Positions 56,980 through 64,000 of a DNA stretch of 64,000 nt are shown one piece after another. The DNA comes from Emiliania huxleyi CCMP1516. Taxonomy: Eukaryota > Haptophyta > Isochrysidales > Noelaerhabdaceae. The notes under the pieces are model-generated. The model worked only from the letters and a program-made list of their open reading frames with translations. It had not been told where the DNA came from and did not search any database. Both the position numbers and the translations under genes were made by a program. The first letter of the stretch is position 1, and each line of letters starts with the position of its first letter. Location: contig NW_005201360.1 in assembly GCF_000372725.1 (NCBI RefSeq), forward strand, positions 126,725 through 190,724. Reading direction: 5' to 3'.

Positions 56980-58626
56980 GGCAGCGGGCGGCGGCGGAGG
57001 GACCCAGCAGCAGGCGGCGGCGGTACCCAGACGCAGCTGCTCTGGTCGCTCCTCATCATCTCCTACCTGGTCGTGATGATGTCAGTGGTGTGTCTGATCC
57101 TCATCGAGCTGAGCCCGTATGAGCGGTGTTGCATTGAGATTTCTGGCTGGTGCAAGGCAGTGCTCCAACTCCTCTCGAGCGGCCACCTTCTCGGCGTCGC
57201 CGTGGCGCTGCTCAGCTTCGATGCGAAGGGTTACAGCGTCGGGTGCGCTGCTGCGGCCCGCAGCAATTTCAAGGTGCTCAAAGTGCTGCTGCTTGGAAGC
57301 CAGGTGGGCCTCCTCGTCGCGGGAGCATTGAATCTGTCCTCCCCCTCTATCTGTCCTCTCTCATGCGTACGAACCTCCAAATGGCGCAAGGGGTGCTGTG
57401 CTTTGTGTGGCGGCTTGGTTGACGTACTTCTTTACCCACCTGATGGGCCAAGATCCGACGTCGACTCACAGCGGCAGCATTGGTGCCCGGAGCGGTGCCG
57501 GCGCTGCTACCGACAGTACAGAGTGGGGCGCGGAAGACAAGACACGCGTGCCTTCTGGAGTGATGGAGAGGACGGATTTCGTACAGGACTTTGTGAGCGA
57601 ATCGGTGGGCAAGAACTCCTACCGGCAGGAGTCCAAGGCTCCTGCGGCAGCCGCGACGGAGCTCTGCTGGTGCGGCTACTGCTCAAAGTGCGCCGCCATT
57701 GGGCTCCTACTCTTGCTCGCCCATATGGGCGGGGTCGGGGTTGCGCTCTACTTTACGCTGCGTCCGCCACCAGCACCGCCACCCCCGCCGTCGCCGCCTC
57801 TGCCGTCGCCGCCTTCACCACCGCGGCCGCCGCCGTCGCCGCCGCCGCCGCTCTCCGAGCAGCTAAGCTGCAGCTTCGAGGCGGGCCTTTGCGGCTGGCT
57901 TGACACCGCGCCGGATGGGTACCCTTGGACCCGCACGAGATTCGGCACGCCAACGTTAGACACAGGCCCGAGCGGCGACCACACCACCGGCTCGGGCTCC
58001 TACCTCTTCACCGAGGCCTCTGGAATCTACAACGCGCTGCACCAGCTCGAGAGCCCGCTCTTCTCGCTCCAGCAGGACGCAGCCCTCTCCTTCACCTTCT
58101 TCTACCACATGTACGCCGAAAAGGATTCATACTTCTCGAGCATGGGCACCCTCTCCGTTGAGGTTAACAACAACGAGACGGGCTGGTCGACGCTCTGGAG
58201 TGGGACTGGCCCCGTTGCCAGCGACTGGCGCAACGCGGCGGTCGTTCTGCCCGCCTCGGCGACGCGGGTGCGCATCAACGGCTTGACGGGGCCGTCCTTC
58301 GAATCAGACATGGCGCTGGACGACGTCTACTTCTCGCAGTTTGCGCCTCCGTCGCCGCGGCCGCCGCCGCCGTCGCCGCCACCGTCGCCGCCGTCGCTGC
58401 CACCGTCGCCGCCGCCGCCGCCCTCGCCGCCGTCGCCGCTGTCGCCGCCACCGCCGCCGCCGCCGTCACCGCCGTCGCCGCCGCCGCCGCCTCTTCTGCC
58501 CGACATGGTACAGCTGGGCTGCGATTTCGAGGTCGACACCTGTGTCTGGTTCGACACCGCGCCGGACGGGTACTCTTGGACCCGCACGAGCGGCTTCACG
58601 CCATCAGGAGGCACAGGCCCTGGGTA
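56527..58626 (+). CDS. SHOCT-tetraspan-MAM membrane protein
   Basis: Exon 1 56527-57335, exon 2 from 57391; the 55-bp GT-AG intron restores the frame (ALN-L-GAVLCVAA). Residues about 13-40 (KLAELKRLLDEGALTREEF) match the SHOCT domain. A poly-Ser tract encoded by a CAG run follows, then four hydrophobic segments (LLIISYLVVMMSVVCLILIE; LLSSGHLLGVAVALLSF; VLKVLLLGSQVGLLVAGAL; AVLCVAAWLTYFFTHLM), a cytosolic-looking loop, and a fifth segment (AAIGLLLLLAHMGGVGVALY). Beyond it a Pro/Ser linker and a MAM domain (CSFEAGLCGWLDTAPDGYPW; FESDMALDDVYFS) would be outside the cell. After a second Pro-rich linker a second MAM starts (LGCDFEVDTCVWFDTAPDGY) but is interrupted by a transposon, ending the frame at 58626. 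Confidence 0.75.
56898..56975 (+). repeat. CAG trinucleotide run (26 units), in-frame poly-Ser
   Basis: 78 bp of uninterrupted CAG, read in the AGC frame as poly-Ser in the SHOCT/MAM protein. A likely length-variable site. Confidence 0.97.
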
Positions 58627-59369
58627 GTCGACGGGCCCCCGGGGACGACGGGGGTGCTCTCCGGCCGCGGCGGCCGAAAACGGGGTTCGGTAGTAAGGTG
58701 TAGTAATGAAGTGATGCACTTGATGCAAGGGTGCCATTGTGCTCTACTACAAAAGTTGTGTAAGATGCCCAAGTCTCAGACCCTGAATCCTTAGCGGAGC
58801 TGAGTTCTGACGGTGTGAACACGAGCAACCGGAGTGACGACCGGGACCGGGCCGCACGCCGGGAGTGCCCCGACTAGCAGTGACGGGCGCGGACGAGCGA
58901 ATGAGAGGTCGCTATCTGTGGGAGATGTGTTATTAGAGACTAGGACTGCCTATCTCTCACTAAAAGAAACCTCTCATCCGCTCGTCCGCACCCGTCACCG
59001 CTCACGGAGTGCTCCGCGTGCCACACCGGCCGCCGCCGGCCGCCGGCCGCTCACGGTAACGGAACAGTGTTACTACTCCGCAACGTTGAGCTGGATCATA
59101 CTGAATAGTGCTCCTGAAAGCCCTCTCTTCTGCCACACAGTAGCAGCTCACGACTAGCAGCTGGTGTGGCTGTATTTGTAGCCATTTTTAGGCTTCAACT
59201 GGTCCCAAAATAGTAGCAACACCTCATGAAAATCAGTCAAAAAAGCCCCAAAAAATCGGCGCCTGCGGCGGGCCTCCTTGGGCTGCGCCCCCAGCCCCAG
59301 ACCCCCTTGACTGGGGGGGAGGGGCCCAAGAGCACCCCCGTCGCCCCCGGGGGCCCGTCGACTACCCAG
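58620..59369. mobile_element. 750-bp non-autonomous DNA transposon with about 41-bp terminal inverted repeats
   Basis: The left end CTGGGTAGTCGACGGGCCCC and its continuation to GGGGGTGCTCT are repeated as the reverse complement at the right end, with one mismatch in about 41 bp. The element is flanked by GGCACAGGCC at 58610-58619 and 59370-59379, a 10-bp target duplication (8 bp if the ends are CCTGGG). Long TIRs with a 9-11 bp duplication point to a Mutator-like (MULE) MITE; 8 bp would suggest hAT. No transposase frame. Inside, TGACGGGCGCGGACGAGCGA (58881-) pairs with 58971-58999, an inner hairpin. It interrupts the second MAM repeat. Confidence 0.85.
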
Positions 59370-59735
59370 GGCACAGGCCCGAGCGGCGACCACACCACCG
59401 ACACGGGCTACTACGTCTTCCACCGAGGCCTCGTATGGCCCCAACAAGTGGGAGCTCGAGAGCCCGCTCTTCTCGCTCCAGCAGGACGCCACCCTCTCCT
59501 TCGCCTAACACATGTACATGTTGTACGGCTCGGACATGGGCACCCTCTCCGTCGACGCCTACGCGAGCGGCTGGTCGACGCTCTGGAGCAGGACTGGCAA
59601 CCAGGGCGACGACTGGCGCAACGCGGCGGTCGGTCTGCCCGCCTCGGTGACGCGGGTGCGCATCAACGGCTTGACGGGGCCGTCCTTCGAATCGGACATG
59701 GCGCTGGACGACGTCTCCTCTCTTGGGCTTGAAAG
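59370..59735 (+). pseudogene. Remainder of the second MAM repeat, decayed
   Basis: Continues the MAM unit cut by the transposon: TGPSGDHTTDTGYYVF, ELESPLFSLQQDATLSF, SGWSTLWSRTGNQGDDW, FESDMALDDV. Relative to the intact first unit it has an extra C at about 59421 and a short deletion with an in-frame TAA at about 59507, so it cannot be read through as a MAM domain. Strong nucleotide likeness to the first unit shows a fairly recent tandem duplication. Confidence 0.75.
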
Positions 59736-59981
59736 CCGAGGTATCAGATATCGGCTTTTGCTGCGCGACGGGCATTCCGGTCGGATGCACGCCTGGGTTT
59801 GGGGCTGAGATCCTGAGACGATGAGATCCGACACGCTCCGAACTGCTCTCAACTCTACGTTGGTGTGAGCCGGCTCGCCGCGGTGGCTGCAAAGCCACGA
59901 CGATTTCTTTTTTGTTGCGAGCATGGGTACTGGAAGTGGATTGCCGCTCATATATTGCGTGGACAATTGAACAAGAACATT

Positions 59982-61439
59982 TCACCCGTCCGGCTTGTCG
60001 AGCGGTGGGCCCCAGAAGCCAATCTCCCCACGCGCGACGAGCGCCTCGAGCGTCGCCTCGAACGCCCGCACGCGCGCCTGCATCGCGGCCGCTCTCTCCG
60101 GCGCGAAGCCCACCCGGCACACCATCCGACCGCGCTGGTCGTCGGGCAGCCTGGCGCACGCCGCTCCCGCGTCGCCCGCCGCCGCGGCCGCCTCCACCTC
60201 CCTGTCCAGCAGGGTGGGCGCGACCAGCTTCGCCACGGAGCGCGCCGCGATCGACTCGAACGAGCCCGCGCAGCCAAAGACGTACTCGATGCGGGGCTTG
60301 GAGCGCACGAGCAGGCGGCGCGCGGTCGGGTGGGACCTCTGCCGGACCAGCAGCGTTGCGCCGGGCCGCATCAGCGCCTCCCGCGCGTCGAGCATCTTCG
60401 GCAGGTCCTTGTACAGCTCCGCTCCGGCCTTGGCCTCGACGACCGCGGCGAGCACGCCGTCGGCGCCGTCAGCGGCCGGCTCGATGGCGAGCGCGTCGAA
60501 CTCGGCCTTGAGCGACGGCGGCAGCGGCGCGCCGCTCGCGACGACCGCACAGTTGGCGAGCACCTCGCAGCGCGGCCACCGCCCGCGCGCCCAGCTGCAG
60601 GCCTCCTGCTCATGCTCCGCGCCGCGCCGCTGCCCCGCCGGCGACGGCTCGCGGAGCAGCTCCGGCGGCGCGGCGCGGATGTGCGAGGCCAGCGCGAAGA
60701 GCAGCGGGCCGCCGGTCGGGTGTTCCGCGCACCGCGCGCGCACCGCCGCGAGCGTGCTCTGCAGCTCGCGGCTCGCCTCCGCCGCCTCTGCGGTCAGGAC
60801 TTGTCTGCGGTGACTTGGCAGCCTCGGGCCGAGCTTGTCGATCCTGGCGAGCGCCGTGGCGTGCAGCGCGTCCGCTAGCGCGGCAGCGCGCCCGTCGGCG
60901 ATGCACACGCCGATCTCGGCCTTGATGCAGTCGCGGTCCAAGCCGGGCCAGTGCCTCTTGCACGCCGCCATCAGCTTCGCCTCGCGCTCGCCGAGAGGCG
61001 CCGCGACCATCCACTTCCACAGCGCTCCCAGCGCGTCGCTGGCGTGATACACGCCGCTCGCCGGCATTTGCACCGGGTGCCGTAGCACAGGCGAGAGCTC
61101 GACGAACCGCGCTGCTGCGGCGGGATGCGACGACGTCAAGGCGATCACAAGCGACCGGAAGCGCACCGGTGAGAGCGCACGCAAGAGTCGGCGCGACATT
61201 GGCATGGCCAGCAAGGCGACCGTTGAGGCGGCGAGAGCAGCCAATGGGAGCAACCGTGGCCGCGACATGCTCTCGCCAGCCGGCCCGCAGAAGTTAGATC
61301 TAGCGATCTGAGGCACCTGCTGCTGCCGCTGCTCTGGCGGCGCCGCTGCTACTGCTGGCGGGCGGGGACGGCGCTTGTTTCCTGGCAACAATTCTTCTTC
61401 TATCGTGGCATACGGAATTGTATCATCGCACGCAATCAC
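59982..61439 (-). CDS. Hypothetical protein, possible PD-(D/E)XK nuclease-like fold
   Basis: 485 residues from 61439, or about 428 from MSRPRLLPLAALAASTVALL (about 61268), which starts with a hydrophobic signal or anchor. Intronless, with good globular composition. Around residues 305-350 the pattern LKAEFDALAIEP then GVLAAVVEAKAG has the acidic-x-(10-20)-EAK spacing of PD-(D/E)XK nucleases (D/E ... E-x-K on a beta strand), followed by helices and GATLLVRQRSHPTARRLLVR. This is only a pattern match. Downstream Ala/Arg-rich helices run to GFWGPPLDKPDG. No family name can be given with confidence. Confidence 0.65.
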   Translation of the reverse strand: MIACDDTIPYATIEEELLPGNKRRPRPPAVAAAPPEQRQQQVPQIARSNFCGPAGESMSRPRLLPLAALAASTVALLAMPMSRRLLRALSPVRFRSLVIALTSSHPAAAARFVELSPVLRHPVQMPASGVYHASDALGALWKWMVAAPLGEREAKLMAACKRHWPGLDRDCIKAEIGVCIADGRAAALADALHATALARIDKLGPRLPSHRRQVLTAEAAEASRELQSTLAAVRARCAEHPTGGPLLFALASHIRAAPPELLREPSPAGQRRGAEHEQEACSWARGRWPRCEVLANCAVVASGAPLPPSLKAEFDALAIEPAADGADGVLAAVVEAKAGAELYKDLPKMLDAREALMRPGATLLVRQRSHPTARRLLVRSKPRIEYVFGCAGSFESIAARSVAKLVAPTLLDREVEAAAAAGDAGAACARLPDDQRGRMVCRVGFAPERAAAMQARVRAFEATLEALVARGEIGFWGPPLDKPDG

Positions 61440-62248
61440 GCTCGGAAACTAAAACCCCTGTCGCTTGGCAAGCACTTGAATGAATGAATGATTGCAGTCT
61501 CCGTCGGTCGCACCGCCTCCGCAGACAGAGCGCCGCGGCATGGCAAAGGGCGCCACTCTCGCCACAGCGTTCATCGCACTCGTGGCGCTCGGCCGCGCGC
61601 GACTCCCGTCTCGTTACGAGTAAGCGCACCTTTGTTTTGTTTGTTTTGACACCGAGCCCAGCCGTCGCACCGACCGACCGTGACGCGTGAGCACCGGACG
61701 GACCGCGGGGTTCGGGCCCCTCCCTGACTGACTAAGTAGCGATCCGTTTGCGTGCGATGGAGCTCACTAGCTAGAGCTCACACTAGAGCTCATCGCATTC
61801 GCCTTGCAAAGCCAGCCAGGAACTGAGGCACCTACCTGCCCCCAGGGCCGCTGCTGCCGCTGCTCTGCGCTACCGCTGCTCTGCGGCTGTCCTGCCGTCG
61901 TTTCTTCTTTACCGTGTCTGTGGCCTGAGTCTGTGCCGTGAGTTTATTTTTACCCAGTTAGGAATTTTTTTCTCCAACCTCACCTCGGATTTTCCAACCA
62001 TTTAAGAGGCTCCCGCTGATCTTAGACCGCGCAAGCACTCCAGCGTGGCTAGCCACACTTAGACCCGCTAGGCCTCGAGGCTCAGAACTTAGACTACTAC
62101 CCAACCAGTCACACACTCCAACTGACTGCGAGATATTTACGTCACGTATATCGTACTGGGTCACGACTCACGTAAAAGCAACTCGATTGCTTTTACGTGA
62201 TTACGCGGCACGCGGCTATAGCTATTTGGGAGCTATTGCGTTACATCG
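61440..62248. other. Intergenic region with a possible signal-peptide exon and hairpin
   Basis: On the plus strand MAKGATLATAFIALVALGRA (from about 61539) is followed by PSRY and a GA|GTAAGC donor, a plausible first exon of a secreted protein, but no following exon was found. Duplicated CTGCTGCCGCTGCTCT-like segments occur at about 61320 and 61850. The perfect hairpin at 62168-62200 is listed separately. Confidence 0.3.
62168..62200. promoter_or_regulatory. Perfect 14-bp-stem palindrome containing CACGT motifs
   Basis: TCACGTAAAAGCAA, a 5-base spacer CTCGA, and the exact reverse complement TTGCTTTTACGTGA. The CACGT cores resemble bZIP/bHLH sites. It lies about 50 bp from the 3' end of the small minus-strand ORF at 62249-62566, so a regulatory or 3'-end role is open. 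Confidence 0.6.
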
Positions 62249-62566
62249 CTATTTCGGGCGTAGCCCGCTGAAAGGGCAGCCGCGCATGAGATCGGGCAGA
62301 TGCCCCTCCAGCTTGGCCCTGCGGAGGCATTCCTCGAAGAGCTCCCCTCCGTCTATGTTCCACTTCCACTTGAACGCCGCCCCGGCCTCGTCCTCCTCGG
62401 CCCCGCTCTCCGTCGCCGAGGCCCTGACAGCAACGCGATGGCCCAATGCGCCGATGCGCTCGGCTCTCCATGCTCTGTGCCTCACCGCGTCGCGGCGGAG
62501 GCGGCGAGCACCTCGTGTGCCAGCGGCCCCCGCGGCCGCCGCCACCACGTAGTCCTCGTCTTCCAT
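62249..62566 (-). CDS. Small hypothetical protein
   Basis: 105 residues from MEDEDYVVAAAAGAAGTRGA, with an acidic start, Arg/Ala-rich middle and a well-composed end (FKWKWNIDGGELFEECLRRA; EGHLPDLMRGCPFSGLRPK). It may have an upstream exon. Unrecognised. A C run at about 62676-62689 lies upstream. Confidence 0.4.
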   Translation of the reverse strand: MEDEDYVVAAAAGAAGTRGARRLRRDAVRHRAWRAERIGALGHRVAVRASATESGAEEDEAGAAFKWKWNIDGGELFEECLRRAKLEGHLPDLMRGCPFSGLRPK

Positions 62567-62711
62567 TTGCGGCGGGCGCCCGGCAGCCAGCGGCAGCCGG
62601 CGGCAGCCAGGTGCAGCCAGCGGCAGCGAACGCAGTACCACGCAATTCGCCGCCCTCGTCCCGCCAACTCGTACCCCCCCCCCCCCCCAATCTTCTGGTT
62701 CCACTTCCTAC

Positions 62712-62965
62712 ATATATTGTTTTGTTGTATCTTGTTGGCAAATCAGGACACAGAGCTCACACAAATTCACAGTGGGAGGAAAACGGCGAGTCGCAATTCC
62801 TGGGGTCCTTACGTGGCAGGCCACCCTGTCCAGAGGCGGAGGTGCCTTTCTGGGATCTTGATATCGTCGGCCACGCTCTCCTTTCGTGGCTGATAAGCAT
62901 TCGCAGACCAGGCAGATGGAGATGGCGGGGAGCACGGGTGTGACTGCTCACCAAGGCCGAGGACT
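62712..62965 (+). repeat. Dispersed repeat R2, copy 2
   Basis: Matches 32240-32510 with small indels (shared GGCGGAGGTGCCTTTCTGGG, GACTGCTCACCAAGGCCGAGG-like end). Since the two sites have unrelated neighbours, R2 is a dispersed element of at least 250 bp. No coding potential. Confidence 0.75.
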
Positions 62966-63219
62966 GGTAGCACGACTCGCACCGACCCTTCACGAACCGA
63001 AAGGCCGTGCCCGGCGTGCAAGGGGCACGCACGGTAATCCGGCACGTGTTTGGCGCCCCATTCATTCCGTTTAGTTAGTTAGGGCTGGGTTGTTTTGTAA
63101 TCCCCACACTCGCTGTCGTGGGATCGCTTGTCACTGTGTGAGAGAGGTTCTTGTTAGGATCGGTTTCTCTCTTCACCTGTGTTAGTGTCAGCGCGCGCCA
63201 GTCGTGCGAATGACAATGA

Positions 63220-63560
63220 CAATGAGTTGTTTGGTATTGCTAAAAATCTCTCTCTGCGAATGGGATCGCAAATTTCTCTCTTCACCTCGCCCCAGCCCTT
63301 CGAGTTCGCCGGCGAACTGGCGAACTGGTTCGTGAACTGGTTCGGTGAACTCGTGGTTCGTTCGGTTTCGGAGTTCGCTCTGGACGGCATCCCCTTGGTT
63401 CGCTGCATCGGTTCGGTCGTTCGCCCTTGGGTGCCCGAACCCTCGAACTAGTTCGTGAACTCGAGCCTTTTCTTTTCTCCTCCCCCCCCGACCCGCTTCA
63501 CACCCGCAGGCCGAGGAAACCAGGGAAGTTCGTCTGAACTGCGAACGAACCGCGAACGAA
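63220..63560 (+). repeat. GTTCG-rich quasi-palindromic stretch and shared 31-bp motif
   Basis: 63228-63258 (TTGTTTGGTATTGCTAAAAA then TCTCTCTC) is shared with 39168-39197. From about 63298 to 63560 GTTCG and CGAAC recur every 6-12 bases (GAACTGGTTCGTGAACTGG), making many overlapping short inverted repeats. No gene seen. Confidence 0.6.
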
Positions 63561-63742
63561 CCGCAATATTTATATTTTGGCTCTGCAGGCCTGTATAGTC
63601 CCTGGTTGCCTACTAGAGGCCTAGTATGCCTGGACGCCTCGGGGAGCCCCCGTCTCCCCCATTCTGCTCGCCAGTCAGCACGCACGGCGCCCAGGCACCA
63701 CAGGGCGGCCCTGCTCACAGCGCAGCCGGCACCATCGGGACC

Positions 63743-63976
63743 CTAGTCCTCGGAGCGGTCCAGCTGCGGGAACCGCTCTGGGGTGGGCGGGTCGATGCCG
63801 ACCTTGAGCAGGTAGCGGCCGGAGCCGCCGTGGGCCGAGCTCGGCTCCGGCTTCGGGACAAAGAGCGCCATCCCGAACTCGTTGACCGTCGTAGAGCGGC
63901 GCCAAACGGTCTGGTAGGGGCCAGAGCCGCCCAGCTCCGGGTGAAGGGGAAGGGGTAGCAGACCGGACCCGTAGTC
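63743..63976 (-). CDS. Last exon of an unidentified gene running off the right edge
   Basis: Minus-strand exon beginning at 63976 after CCTCCACAG: DYGSGLLPLPLHPELGGSG, then TTVNEFGMALFVPKPEPSS, RYLLKVGIDPPTPERFPQL, DRSED and a TAG at 63743-63745. Globular, hydrophobic/Pro/Gly composition. The rest of the gene lies outside the window. Family not recognised. Confidence 0.55.
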   Translation of the reverse strand, partial: DYGSGLLPLPLHPELGGSGPYQTVWRRSTTVNEFGMALFVPKPEPSSAHGGSGRYLLKVGIDPPTPERFPQLDRSED

Positions 63977-64000
63977 CTGTGGAGGGTGGACAAGGATCAG

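Noticed and set aside
58610-59379. MITE acting as a new intron
   Set aside because: A GT and a CCCAG lie at the element ends, but splicing there would not keep the MAM frame, and the downstream MAM unit is decayed anyway.
63220-63560. Coding gene in the GTTCG-rich stretch
   Set aside because: The readable frame (FEFAGELANWFVNWFGELV) arises from the GTTCG/CGAAC repetition and has no splice or start support.

Overview
The window is nuclear DNA of a GC-rich microbial eukaryote, most likely a haptophyte alga, with Emiliania huxleyi (Gephyrocapsa) the best guess. The evidence is intron-bearing genes with GC-AG as well as GT-AG introns, introns packed with 10-13 bp tandem repeats, many Ala/Gly/Arg/Pro-rich proteins, AP2-domain proteins, a plant-type PRPP synthetase and a eukaryotic ribosomal protein L24e gene. 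No rRNA, tRNA or CRISPR array was recognised. Three runs of N (6151-6272, 23781-23880, 36240-36339) mark scaffold joins.

Left part (1-6.2 kb): a receptor-type protein with a periplasmic-binding-like (ANF receptor) domain and a hevein-type chitin-binding module on the minus strand, a short helix-turn-helix ORF, a membrane-tailed hypothetical protein and a small Cys/His-rich protein.

Duplicated part (6.6-34.4 kb): block A (6582-15077) and block A' (23882-32204) are near-identical direct copies. Each carries a truncated, intron-rich PRPP-synthetase-like gene (minus), a coiled-coil ORF (minus) and an F-box-like gene (plus). Block C (21788-23771) and block C' (32203-34400) are a second repeated pair, carrying a Tudor/AP2 gene and the 3' end of a PDZ/coiled-coil gene. 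In the second set A' runs straight into C'. In the first set a 6.7-kb stretch with an armadillo-repeat gene lies between A and C. The copy edges coincide with gaps, so this may be two haplotypes laid end to end rather than a true duplication.

Right part (34.4-64 kb): the rest of the PDZ/coiled-coil gene; an unknown two-exon gene; a RluA-type pseudouridine synthase; a nucleotidyltransferase-protein kinase fusion; a leucine-rich-repeat protein; RPL24; a triple-AP2 protein; a small secreted protein; a membrane sulfotransferase; a SHOCT/multi-pass membrane protein with MAM domains whose second MAM unit is interrupted by a 750-bp inverted-repeat DNA transposon; a possible PD-(D/E)XK nuclease-like protein; and two minor genes at the edge.

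The most striking signals are: (1) an inverted duplication of the RPL24 promoter, start codon and intron start, placed head-on to the nucleotidyltransferase-kinase gene so that it could supply that gene's promoter and ATG; (2) a recurring GC-AG intron class with donor xG|GCGCGC; (3) 10-13 bp tandem repeats with a CGAGA-like core hugging the splice sites of many introns; (4) unusual domain fusions (ANF receptor with hevein; nucleotidyltransferase with kinase and tail anchor; SHOCT with tetraspan and MAM).
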